A DNA stretch of 64,000 nt from Amoebidium appalachense (taxonomy: Eukaryota; Ichthyosporea), in assembly GCA_963693365.1 (NCBI GenBank), contig CAVNZM010000001.1, positions 15,004,001 to 15,068,000 on the forward strand, in the 5' to 3' direction. Under the pieces are notes generated by a model. It searched no databases, was not told the DNA's origin, and saw only the letters and a list, made by a program, of their open reading frames with translations. The translations under genes and the position numbers were made by a program. Every line of letters starts with the position of its first letter. The first letter of the stretch is position 1. Positions 40,842-64,000 of this stretch are shown here, in pieces.

Positions 40842-41124
40842 ATGGAGTCCCGCCGCAACCAAAACATCGTAGGTGCCCCAAGTGTGTCCGTGTGTTGGAT
40901 GGGGCTGTAGTATTATTGAACTCAGATTGCCAACTGGGCTTCTACTTTATCCAACGTTTTTAAAATTTTCTTCTTTAGTGTAAACTAAGAGGGATGGGCG
41001 GGGAGGGGGGGGGGGGGGGGGGAGGGGGGTGAGGAAGGGTAGGAAAGGGCAAGGGAGGAATTTTTTTGCTAGAAGAAAAGGTTCCTACGGGAGAAGCTTT
41101 ATGGGAGAGGTATAGGTACTACAA

Positions 41125-41166
<42 letters not shown>

Positions 41167-42247
41167 AAATGATTGCATCCGTCACAGCGCAATCGATTTT
41201 GTGATGCACCCGTGTCTCACTCCCCGCCCCCCCCTCCCCCCCCTCCGCCTATCCCTCCCCTCCGCCATCCCTCCCCTCCGCCCATCCCCCCCCCCCCCCC
41301 CCTCTCCCGCCCCCTCTCCCCCTTCTTCCCTCTCCTACTTCATTGTAAAACAGGAGACCAGCCGCAAGGAGGGTGAGCGTGCCAGTGAGGCAGCTAAGCA
41401 GCGGCTGGGTGAGGCCAAGGAGCAGGTGGGCCAGGCAGGGCTGGATGCAAGGGAGGCTGCTGCAAAGAAGAGCGAGGTTGCTGGCCAACGCATGGAGCAG
41501 GCAAAGGATAGGGCCAAGGACACGGCTGGATCGTACTATGAGAGCGCTAAGCAAAAGGTAGGTGTGTGTGTGTGCGTGTGCGTGTGTGTGTGTGTGCGCG
41601 TGTGTGTGTGTGTGTGTAGTGATTAGTATTGGACGGGTTTTGTTGTGTTTTGAAGAGATTTCTGAAGGTGATTGGGTTCTTTTTCTTAGTATAGTCGTAC
41701 TATGAGAGTGTTAAGCCGGTAAGATGAAGTGTGTCTGCGGGATGATCGGTATTATCATGGATTTATTGGGTTTAAGAGATGAGATTTAGTTTTGCTTATT
41801 TCTACTACGAGAGCTCAATGCAAGGGTGGTGTGTGTGTAGTTAACGTGTGTCGAGGGGGGGAAAGGGTAATTAGGGGTATGGATATATAAGTTTGGCAAA
41901 ACTGCAGCAGTGGAAGAAATGTGTGGTTGTGTTTCACGGATGGTTCTCACTCTTTCTTTTTTTAACTCTTTGGTACTCTATTTTCTTTTCTTCTTCTTAT
42001 ATAAGGCTTCCTTTTTTGCTTCTTATATAAGGCTTCCTTCTTGGGGGGGGGAGGGGGGAGGAGGGGGAGGGGGAGGGTTTGAAAATTAGAGAGGGTTGAA
42101 CAACTGAATGCTGCACAAAGTAAGTATTAAAACTGGCACATTTCTTCAGGCTGGGGAGACCAGTGAGCAGGCCAAGGGTATGGCACAGTCCATGTACGGC
42201 ACGGCCGCAGACAAGACCCAGGCCGCAAAGGAGTCTGTATGTATCCC

Positions 42248-42279
<32 letters not shown>

Positions 42280-42778
42280 AAAAAAAAAAACAAATTCCCC
42301 CCCCCCCCCCCCCCCCCCCCCACCCCCGCACACAAACCAAAAAAAAAAAAAAATTAGAACGGTGGTTTGTTGTTAACCAGCCTGTGCTACCACTACGATG
42401 ACCTACGCTCCTATCTGTTTCTTTGCGATACACTCGTTCCTCATGCTCAGCTACAGAATGCCATCTAAGATAACAAAGGCTCCCCCTCCCCCTCCCCCCC
42501 CCCCCCCCCCAACCCCCCAACTCCCCACCAGAAAAAAAAAAAAAAAAAAAAAAAAACCACAAAGTCCCTAACCCCCCCCCCCCCCCCCCCCCCCCCCCTT
42601 CCCCCACCAAAAAAAAAAAAAAAAAAAAAGGGAAAGAAAAGATAGAAAAAGAAATAAAAGCAAGTAGCTGCTGCTCTCAGCACTTAACACCGACTGTGTG
42701 CAGGCTGGGGAGACTAGTGCTGCCGCCAAGGACAAGGCTGCATCCATGTACGACACTGCTGCCCAGAAGGTCACTATT

Positions 42779-42816
<38 letters not shown>

Positions 42817-43293
42817 CGGGTCCCTCCCTCTTCAACAAACACACACACACCCCAAACCCCCCCCCCCTCCCCTCCCCCCAAAGAATTGTCGCTACACCAA
42901 TACGATTGGCCAGACATTCCATCCCAACCCCCCTTCCCCCCTTCCCCCCTGGGTCAAAGTTCCCCTCTCTTGAGGACCTAAATCAATATTCTCCCTTTTT
43001 GCGGAAATGATTTATGATCGATGGGGTTTCAATGTATCGTTGTGCTTAGAATGAGTGTATGAGGTTAACGGAAATCTATCTTGATGCTTTAATCTTTGAA
43101 TTGGAGCCTGACATACACCAGCAAGAAGCATATTACTCATTACCCCCCCCCCCCCCTTTTTTTTTTTTTTTTTTCCCCTCTTTTTTTTTTCCAAGGCTAC
43201 TGAGACCAGTGAGGCTGCCAAGGGCATGGCCGGTTCTGCCTACGAAACTGCTGCAGAGAAGGCCCAGGCTGCAAAGGAGGCCGTATGTAGCCC

Positions 43294-43324
<31 letters not shown>

Positions 43325-43813
43325 AAAAAAAAAAAAAAAACACCACCACCAGCACCGCCCCACTCTCACTCAAAACATCACTCACACATGACCTCCACGT
43401 TCAATCTGTGTAAAATAACAACTCTTTCTCTCATCCACTTACGCACACCTTTCGCTAGATCAGGGAAGTGCAAGTTTGTGGATAGGGTCGAGTATAGCCC
43501 CTCTTCCCCCCGGCCGCGGGGGAGAGGCAAACCCTTTCCCCCATTTCCTCCCTTCTTTTTTTGTTCCCCTACAGAGGAATTCGATAAAATTGTGCGTGCC
43601 CACCAGGAAAGAAAAAAACAACTCCTGTATTGTGACGGTTCGTGCTCACCTACAATCCCCTCCCAGGCCTCTTCCAACATCGAGTGGGCCAAGGCTAAGA
43701 CTGGTGAGACTGCACAGGGGGCCAAGGAGACTGTTGGTGGGGCTGCAAGCAACGTCTATGAGGGCATGGCCGGAACAGCACAGTCGGCTAAGGACACAAC
43801 GGCAGGTATGTAT

Positions 43814-43852
<39 letters not shown>

Positions 43853-44159
43853 AAAAAGAAAAAGATGAAAAAAATGAAAAACAAAAAGAAGAAAATTTCA
43901 ACTGGCTGGTTCATGTCCACCACCTTCTCCCGTCGTTATCTTTTTATTCCCCCCCCCCACCTTTTTATTCTCCCCCCCCCCCCCTCCGCCGTCCTCTGAT
44001 GTGGGCCAATTTATTTCTAAATCACGTGCCGTAATCTACCCCCTTGTGGTAATAATCCAGCGTTCATATTGATTGGCAATTCCTCTCCCCTTTTCCGCCG
44101 GAAAGGGATGCTCATGTTGACTTTGCACCCACACCCACACCCACACCCACACCCACACC

Positions 44160-44236
<77 letters not shown>

Positions 44237-45589
44237 CCACGCTTGCCAGTGCCCGTGACACTGTGATGGGCACTGCCCACAACATCTACGAGGGTGCTGC
44301 TGGCGTCACTCACAGGGCTGCTGACACCACCTCCTGTAGGCACTCCCACCCCCCCCCCACCCCTCCCAGGGAGAAAAAAAAAAAACCCCTCCCAGAAAAA
44401 AAAAAAAAAAAAAAACCCTAAAAACATACAGTGGCAGCAACAAGCCTGATAACACCCCTTCTTCCCCCTCCTTAGTACTCCCAAAGCCCTTACCAAACCC
44501 CTGTAGCACTATGTTGCAAAAAAACAACGAAAAACATCACTCATACTCTGAGAGACTTTTTCTTTGTAGACTCGAGATTCTGCCACGGATTTGCCGCTAC
44601 TCTCCCCTCTCCTCCCCCCTCTCCCCCCCCCCCCCCCCCCCCCCCCCCACCGGGTATCTCCCTTCACAAACTTCCCCTTCCCCTATCTCCCGCCCCCTGT
44701 CAACCATTGCATCGTGGGCCGTTGCTAAACCGTTCTTTTCAAACCGTTTGTCCTCAAATACAACCCTTACCAGACCCCCCCCCCCCTCTCCTTCCCACCA
44801 CCCCCCCACACACGTACACAGCCACACTTGCCAGTGCACGTGACACCATGATGGGCACTGCGCACAACATCTACGAGGGCGCTGCCGGGGCCACCCACAC
44901 GGCCACAGACACGACCATGGGGCTGCTTGGCAGCGCAAAGGACACGGCTGCAACGGCAGTGGAGAAGGCAAAGCAGGCTGTGGGCCTGGCACCTACCCCC
45001 GTACGTCTCTCTCTCTCTCTCTCTCTACCCCTCCACCCCCCCCCCCCCCCCCCTCTCCTCCCCGCCTCCTCCCCCTGTCCCCCACCCTACCTCTCGTGCC
45101 ATTTTAATTACTTTGTCAAGCCCCTCCCGCCCACAACCCGGGCTTTCGGTACTCTTTCTTCTGGGCCCATTTCTTATCCCCCCCCCCCCCCCCCCCCCCC
45201 CCTGCTTCCTGCATGAATAAATAAGGAACGCAGGCTTTTCGAGAAATAATAGCCTCATCCCCCCCCCCCCCCCTTTTTCCTCCGTCACCACCTTCCTCCC
45301 CCGGCCCCCCTCCCCCCAAAAAAATAAAAAATAAAATAAAAATAATAAAACAATACCTCCATTCCTCTCCTTTATCATGCACACATGCAGGAGCCTTTAC
45401 GCACCGCACACCCGACACACACACCGGCACACACCGGCGCAATTGACCGCATACTGACACACAACACACAGGAGGACGAGGCTGCCCGTCGCCTTGAGGC
45501 CATGAAACTCAACCCCGAGAGCCAGAAGCAGATCGACGAGAGTGCTGCCACCCTGGCCCAGCGCGTCAAAGACATGCAGGTGCGTCTCC

Positions 45590-45620
<31 letters not shown>

Positions 45621-46221
45621 AAAAAATAATAATAAAGAAAATAAAAAATAAAAGAATAAAAAATAAATAAATAAAAAAAACAACAAAACAAAAACACATC
45701 AACACACACACACATACATTTCAACACAACTCCAACACACACTTGTGCACATGCCCGCTGCATTTTGTCTTGCCCACCGTCCTTCTTATCCCCCCCCCCC
45801 CCCCCCCCTCTTCCCCCCCCCCCGCCAACCCTCCCCCTCGGTCCCTTCCAATATCTGCTTATCTTACCCCCTCTCCCTGTACTCCTTTCCTCCATTTTCC
45901 TTTCTCCCCTTCTTCACTTTACCTCCTAATCCTTAAACACTTCCCCCCAGTAACATATACGAGATTAAAATTCGGTTATACGAGATTAAAATTCGGTTGA
46001 ATTCTGTGGCCAAACATCTGGCTTGTCTTAATGATTGACTTCAATGATGTACGCAGGCACCCACTGCCGGTGGTGTCACTACGGCACCGGGTGCCGGGAT
46101 GACCGGTGAGCAGGAGAAGGTGCAGCAGCAGGGCATCCTTGAGACTGCAAAGCAGCTGGCTGCGGACACCGTGGAGAGGGCTAAGGGCATGGTCGGTATG
46201 AGCGGCAACAAGGAGGAATAG
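40842..46221 (+). CDS. LEA (group 3/LEA_4)-like repeat protein, 386 aa, ten coding exons
   Basis: Exons: 40842-40868, 41354-41557, 42150-42236, 42704-42769, 43196-43282, 43667-43805, 44237-44335, 44822-45000, 45472-45579, 46057-46221. All are GT-AG and in phase, with stop TAG at 46219. Exon 9 could instead begin at 45391, in the same frame. The product is Ala/Lys/Glu/Thr-rich, without Cys or Trp-rich core, and built from units like AGETSEQAKGMAQSMYGTAA. These are amphipathic 11-residue-type helical repeats, as in group 3 late-embryogenesis-abundant proteins, which protect membranes and proteins during drying or cold. Exons 3 and 5 (29 codons each) and exon 4 (22 codons) are variants of one unit, and exons 7 and 8 begin with near-identical sequence. 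The protein thus grew by exon duplication. A lipid-droplet-coat or apolipoprotein-like role is an alternative reading. No signal peptide was seen. Confidence 0.82.
40869..46056 (+). repeat. Introns of the LEA-like gene: C runs, A runs, CA tracts
   Basis: Nine introns of 384-592 nt. C runs start shortly after the donor in introns 3-9 (42250-42269, 42780-42813, 43291-43314, 43815-43850, 44350-44359, 45038-45052, 45588-45610). Most are followed by A runs. Intron 1 instead holds G runs (41003-41022, 41126-41165), intron 2 a GT tract (41562-41618), and intron 6 a (CACACC)n/(CA)n tract (44126-44236) ending at the acceptor. Confidence 0.8.
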
Positions 46222-46610
46222 AGCGCAACATGAAATGTCTTTACATATTTTTTTATAGGCTGTTACAGTGCCACTTGCTACTACCGCACTAGATAAATTA
46301 GTGCCGTTAGGAAGAAAAAGTGATGGAGTTACAAGAGTTGATGTGGGCTCCGTGGTGTAGGCTTTGTACTGGAATACAGGGTTTTTCTTTTTCTTTTTCT
46401 TTTTTTTTTTAAAATTTTGTGCACTGCGGCGGTGGCTGTATGATGTTGCACTCTCGATCGGAGATGTGACATGGCGGGTTGACATGTCGAGAGTTTGCCT
46501 TGGGCAAAGTGAAGGGTCAAGTGGTTGGAGCCGGTTATTCTCTGGGCCTCTGGGTTTACCGGACTGCCACGGGCCAGTGCTAGGTGGTCAATAAAACTGT
46601 TACGAAAAAA
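46222..46610 (+). terminator. 3'UTR and poly(A) signal of the LEA-like gene
   Basis: AATAAA at 46590-46595, about 370 nt after the stop and followed by an A-rich, T-containing stretch. This is the clearest polyadenylation signal in the window. Confidence 0.6.
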
Positions 46611-47379
46611 AACAAGTTTGACGATGTGAGATGAAACTCCGTATTACGAGCATACATGTGTTTGGGGTTGCATTCAACATCCCCCCCCCCCCCCTCCCCC
46701 CACCCCACCCCCCCACGACAGTAATTTGTTTTGGTAGCACGGGTATACATGTGAACAGGGCATTTGATTTTTGAGTTTATTCTAGAACCACCGGTACGAT
46801 CAACAGGCGACAGCCCCCTCCCCCCCCCATTGAAAAACTTCGTGGCTTCTACCACCCTTCCCCCCCACCCCCCCCCCCCACTCCCCCCTTCACCCTCTCC
46901 CCCCTTCCCCAAATGATCATTCATGGTACGCTCCCCCCCCCCCCCTCCCCCCTCCCCCCCCCCCCCCCTCCCCCTCCCCCCTGCGTGCACCCCCCAGCCC
47001 CTCCCCCTTCCCCCCCTCCTTTCACATATTCACCTTCCGCCTAATTATTTGAATATCTGTCCTAAGAACAACTTTCGTGTGTTTTCATGTGCATAGGTGT
47101 GTGGTGCTGGCGGTGCTGCTGGTGGTGGCGGCGGCGGTGGTGTGTGTTTGTGGGTGGGTGGGTGGGTGGGTGGGTGGTGGGTGGGTGGGTGAGGGGGGAG
47201 GGGGGGGGGGGGGGGGAAGGATCAAAAGGGAGGGTTAAGAGGAATGAGTTATAGACTGCCGTGGCAGTGCACAAAACAAAGTGGCTTGGTAATGGCGGGC
47301 AATTAGGCTGGAAATGTCGATACCAAAAATAGATAAGACGGTCACAAGTCGGGACTAGAGGGGGAGGTGATATTTAACA
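46611..47379. other. Intergenic, C-rich and GGT-rich low-complexity sequence
   Basis: C-rich blocks (46680-46715, 46860-47005), a (GGT)/(GGGT) patch (47097-47190) and a G run. No gene seen. Confidence 0.6.
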
Positions 47380-47572
47380 GGGGTTTACGCTGTTTACTCG
47401 AGGCAAAGAGAACCAGTCTCAGGTATGGGGGGGGTTTTTGCTCGGAATATCCCCTCAGCGGTATATCATGATCACGTACATAGATGTCGGTTGGTGACTA
47501 TATATCAGGGTTTACTTTCTCTACGAGACACCATAAAGACTACAAGGAGAAATCAATTAGTTGGGGTTCCCC

Positions 47573-47609
<37 letters not shown>

Positions 47610-47641
47610 GGGCTCCCCTTGGGACACTCGGTATCAGCTGG

Positions 47642-47710
<69 letters not shown>

Positions 47711-49717
47711 TGCGCTATAATTTTGTAGTGATGTGTTTCTCAAGCCAATCAATACATCTAATAAACAGGTCGTAGTTACGCGTGTTTAGTATAAAATCAA
47801 GGATGTTGTAATTTACAGGTAGGCTATCTTTCTGGGTGTCTGTTGTGAATGTGACGTGGGTGTGTTGCGGTATCATGTGGTCTATCAAACTACATTTGGC
47901 GATACATGACCGGTTAAACTGGTGTGTGTGTGTGTTGTTTGGGCATGCAAATGATGCCACCTTATACTTATTAGATCTCCACTGTATAGCACGTGTACAG
48001 TAAAAGCGTGGTAATTGATCAATAATACCATCAGCTAGAGAAAGACCAGTTCTACAGGAAGGTAATATGTATTTAGGTGTTATACATTTGCGAGTGCCAT
48101 ATTTGGCAATATGGTTGAGGCGGTCAGTATATATAAAACGAGACATAAGGCTTAGTTTTTCAAGGTGTATGCTTTCATCGGGTCTAGTGTCGTGTGGTAT
48201 CTTTTTCCATTTGTTATATTGCGTGATTATCTTGTGATTGTGTACATGTTTAATAAGTAAGTGGCAGTCCAAAGTCACACACACACTATTGCGGGGTTTA
48301 TTTGTATTTGTGCCCAGGGGAGGAGGGGAGAGAGAGGGGAGGAAAGAGGGGAGAGGTGAGGAGGGGACAGGTCGGATAGAGAAGAGAGGGTGGGAGGGAA
48401 AATACTTCTTTAAGCGGCTTATGTGCTTATTGAATTTCAGCGCGAGATAGGATACTCTAGCAGCTATTGGGACCAGACCATATATCGAGAGCGTTACAGG
48501 CCCAGGTTTACAACAGTTGTTAGATAGAAAGGAGGCAACTTCTGCTTCAAGGAAATTTGCCAAGGGTTTAAGCGCTCTAGTTCTCTCTTTCTTGATCCAA
48601 GCGGCGAGAAGGGGTAAACCATATTCACATGCCGGGAAGACAAAAGTGCGAATAAATGTAAGTCTGATAGAAGGATGGAGGGGTGTGTCTTTAAAAATAT
48701 TAGCCGAGAAGAAAGCTAACCGCTTACGAGCCAACTCTACCCTCTTTTCGACCATATGGGGAAACATAACATCAACAGAATCAACCGGACCTACATCGAA
48801 CAATCTTTGCAGGCGTCTAGGGGTACGGGCAAGGAGGGACAGATCATCAGCATAGAGAAGTGCAGGCGGAAAGTTATTAATAGGGTCATCGTTTTCGGCG
48901 TAAATCTTGACAGCCAAATCATCTATAAATAGGTTAAACAAAAAGGGGCTAAGCAATGAACCCTGCAAGAGACCTCTAGTACGAGCAAAACCATATGAAA
49001 GATGCCCATTAACCACAGCTCTACCATAGGTTTGAGACAAGAGTGCTTCTAACAGAACACCAATGCAGTGTGGTACACCCCGTGCAGCAAGCTTTTCCCA
49101 TAGGAGACCAGGGGAAACAGAATCGTAAGCAGTTTTCCAATCAATAAAGCCAACATATCGTGCACCAACTTGCATAGAATCGTGCAGTGCCATTATTTGA
49201 ACATAACATGAATTGTTTTTACGAAAAGCGGATTGGCATGGGTGTATGTGAAGAATAGATTGAAACCTAGGGTGATGTGCAAATAACCTAAGTAAGCAAG
49301 CTTCAAAGAATCTACGAACAACCTGGGTTAGTGTAATGGGGCGAAAGGATGATATGGGGCCCTCAGAGTCCTTCTTAACTATGGGGATCACTAAGGTATC
49401 TAACCAAGATGACGGGACATGTCCACATTTAACACACCAAGAAAAGAGAGAGCTTAACATGATAGTAAGATCAGGTTTAATAGCACGATCACTTTCCTTT
49501 TGTGGGTAGGAGGGAACAAGGATTTTAAGAAACCCAGCAGGGAGTCCATCAGGTCCACAAGACTTACTAGAGCTATAACTAGATATCACAGACCATATGG
49601 CATCGGGACTGAAAAAGGGGAGGATCGATTCTATGGGGATAGATGGGTCTACAGGCCACACAATAGGTTTCTGAGCGGGGGTCCTATCTTTAAACAGTTC
49701 CGAGAAATACTTATCAG
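47380..49717 (-). mobile_element. Non-LTR retrotransposon, copy 2, inverted relative to copy 1
   Basis: Near-identical to 28815-31328 in reverse orientation, including the terminal 200 nt beyond the A run (T run here at 47575-47606) and the CA/GT tract (47643-47706). 5' truncated at the residues DKYFSEL. The sequence above 49717 is unrelated G-rich DNA. Confidence 0.88.
47715..49717 (-). pseudogene. Reverse transcriptase ORF of copy 2, with 48-codon internal deletion
   Basis: The RT reading frame is open from DKYFSELFKDRT to the stop, and keeps motifs A, B and LLYADD. Compared with copy 1 it lacks 48 codons net, from just after RRLQRLFDV to just before PVDS, with one Gly at the junction. The lost part includes the WCKAN..LNIDKCG and YKYLGV segments (motifs D/E) that close the polymerase palm, so it is almost certainly inactive as RT. 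The frame remains open upstream to 50135, but that part is translated simple repeat. Confidence 0.8.
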
Positions 49718-49984
49718 GGGCACAAGTACATACGACAGGAGGGAATTGACAGTGGCCACCGTTAGGAGGGGGCGGAGCTTGGGGGGAGAGAGGGGCTGCT
49801 GGGGGGGGGGGGAAGGGGGGGGGGGGGGGGGCTGGAGGGGGGGGGAGGGGGGAGGGGGAGGGGGAGGAGGGGAAGAGTGTGGTGGTGGTGGTGGTGGTGG
49901 TGGGTGGGTGGGGGAGGGGGGGGGGGGGGGGGAGATTGTGGTGATGGTTGAGGGGCATAGGGCGGGAGGGGGGAGGGAGGGGGG

Positions 49985-50035
<51 letters not shown>

Positions 50036-51422
50036 CGCAGCTGTCGAAGGACATGTAGTCTCCTGCCCAAAAATACTTCAAGGTGTACCGAAGTTTCGCT
50101 GAGCATGATTCGATGACGACATGATGATGAGCCAATCAATAGTGTGCTGCCTAAAACAATTTGTTATTATTAGCTTTATATGGAAATAGTATTCCAAAAA
50201 TATGTAAGGATTAGCCATATGATTGGCGCACCTTATCGCATTGTTGAGACCTCGAGCTTTTTACAATAGGCTTGTTGAGTTGCAGACTTCCAGTAGCTCA
50301 GTTTTCACCTTTCAACTTCCTCTCCCGTGTCGCTCCTCATTTTTTCCCTTAGAGAATTAGCACCTGCTAATATTTGTTATGCAGTCACTTTCACTAATCG
50401 CTCTCATCAAGTTTTTACTCTACAACTTCTTTGCCTTTTCTACCTTTGGTTGGTTGGTATTTTTATGACCTTCCTCCCCGTAGTCGGTGACCCCCGCATA
50501 TGAAGCCCTAGGTAAACGTGTTGGCCCGACTTCCAACTTTTCATAAGTGTGAGAGCGGAAGGAAGGAGTGGTGAGCAGGAGGTACGTTGTTTACCATAAG
50601 CCCTTTGGCACCCAAATTTCTCGTTGAGAAAGAAATTGCCTGGAAGATAACTACGTTTAGTGAAGGAGTTTGTTTTGTAAAGCTTCGTGCAGCGCAACGT
50701 TGGCAAGAGAGGAAAAGAGATCTGCTCCTGTTGAAAGGTATGTGACCATTCTCCCTCTGTGGATGTTGTTGTACGTCAGTGTTATGCTTCCATAACATCT
50801 GATGCAAGCGAAAAAGACCGAAAACAGAGCACGATAGAAGGATGTTCACAGAACAGGCACACACAGCAAGCAAGGGTGTGCAAGGACCAAAGAAAAACCC
50901 AGGTGTCAGAAACATACACGCACCAACCCACACACACACAAAGACAAGTGAAGGGCACACACAATCACACACACACGCACAAAAGCCTCACATTCATGCC
51001 CACTTTTACAGAGAGATGCATACATACATTCACACACACACATCTCTACTTACGACACGCACACTTCTATCTCGCTTTCACATAGACACACGAAAACACA
51101 GACATGAATACATTCACACACACATACACAGGCACACACACCACCACCGCCCTCGCAGACACACACGAGAACACACACTAACATCCACACGAGAACACAC
51201 ACCAACATCCCCACTTTCCTCCCCTTCACCCCCCCCCCCCCCCCCCCCCTTCTCCCCTTCTTCACACCTGCCTTTCCTCTTCCGCTCCGTAAACATATTT
51301 ATCACACACTGGTGTGCCGAAAAGGAGTACCCAAGCAAGCTGTAAACCAAGACCCCAGCTCACCAATCACGCAGGCCTTCCACGGCTCTCATATCGGCTG
51401 GGCCTGGCCTGTATAGTGGGCC
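49718..51422. other. Intergenic: G-rich block and upstream region of the PIPK gene
   Basis: G runs and GGT repeats (49800-50035), then about 1.2 kb of mostly unique sequence with CCAATCA/TGATTGG at 50132, 50220 and 51363, and CA-rich patches (50920-51210) followed by a C run (51230-51249). The PIPK promoter should be here. No TATA box was assigned. Confidence 0.5.
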
Positions 51423-63912
<12,490 letters not shown>

Positions 63913-63944
63913 GTATCAACCCCCCCCTCCCCCCCCCCCCCCCC

Positions 63945-63975
<31 letters not shown>

Positions 63976-64000
63976 GTCGTGCATCCATCCCCTTCCCCCC
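63913..64000 (+). repeat. Start of PIPK intron 11: C run then A run
   Basis: Donor ATG|GTATCAA is followed within 7 nt by a C-rich run (63919-63944) and an A run (63945-63970), then unique sequence to the window end. Confidence 0.85.

Noticed and set aside
49718-50135. N-terminal 140 residues of the 806-codon RT frame of copy 2
   Set aside because: Proline and histidine runs from G/C repeats. Homology to copy 1 starts only at 49717.

Overview
This window is eukaryotic nuclear DNA. Its genes are split by GT-AG introns and the exons join in phase. It also carries a TATA-box promoter with a 5'UTR intron, an AATAAA signal, an F-box protein, a protein kinase, non-LTR retrotransposon copies and a very large load of homopolymers and microsatellites. 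The species cannot be named from sequence alone. A neuronal-calcium-sensor-like EF-hand region fused to a phosphatidylinositol phosphate kinase (PIPK) has been described in apicomplexans (Plasmodium). A protist or alga is therefore the best guess, with low confidence on lineage.

Layout. 1-726 (+): 3' end of an unrecognised gene with a Pro/Ala-rich tail. 2256-4270 (-): a four-exon Ser/Thr kinase of 399 aa. 6998-24258 (-): one 17-exon gene that I assembled exon by exon. It encodes a 573-aa acid-lipase-family alpha/beta hydrolase with a roughly 185-residue N-terminal extension, and about 90% of the gene is repeat-filled intron. 27263-28381 (-): an intronless F-box/leucine-rich-repeat protein. 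28531-28603 (+): a tRNA-like sequence, followed by a 5'-truncated non-LTR retrotransposon (28815-31328, +). A second copy lies inverted at 47380-49717 (-). Between the two copies are an unrecognised single-exon ORF (37188-38273, -) and a ten-coding-exon LEA-like repeat protein (40842-46221, +) with a clear promoter. 51423 to the window end (+): an EF-hand/PIPK fusion gene, with 11 exons seen and the 3' end outside the window.

Exons are ordinary, while introns and intergenic DNA consist largely of G/C runs, CA/GT tracts, CT/GA tracts and several local repeat families. Two intron habits recur in unrelated genes. On the sense strand a long C run, often followed by an A run, starts within about 25 nt of the 5' splice site. 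CA repeats often run straight into the 3' splice site. These are the most unusual structural features of the window.

The genes do not form an operon-like unit. A loose lipid theme (acid lipase, phosphoinositide kinase, amphipathic-helix LEA-like protein) is noted but not claimed as functional linkage.
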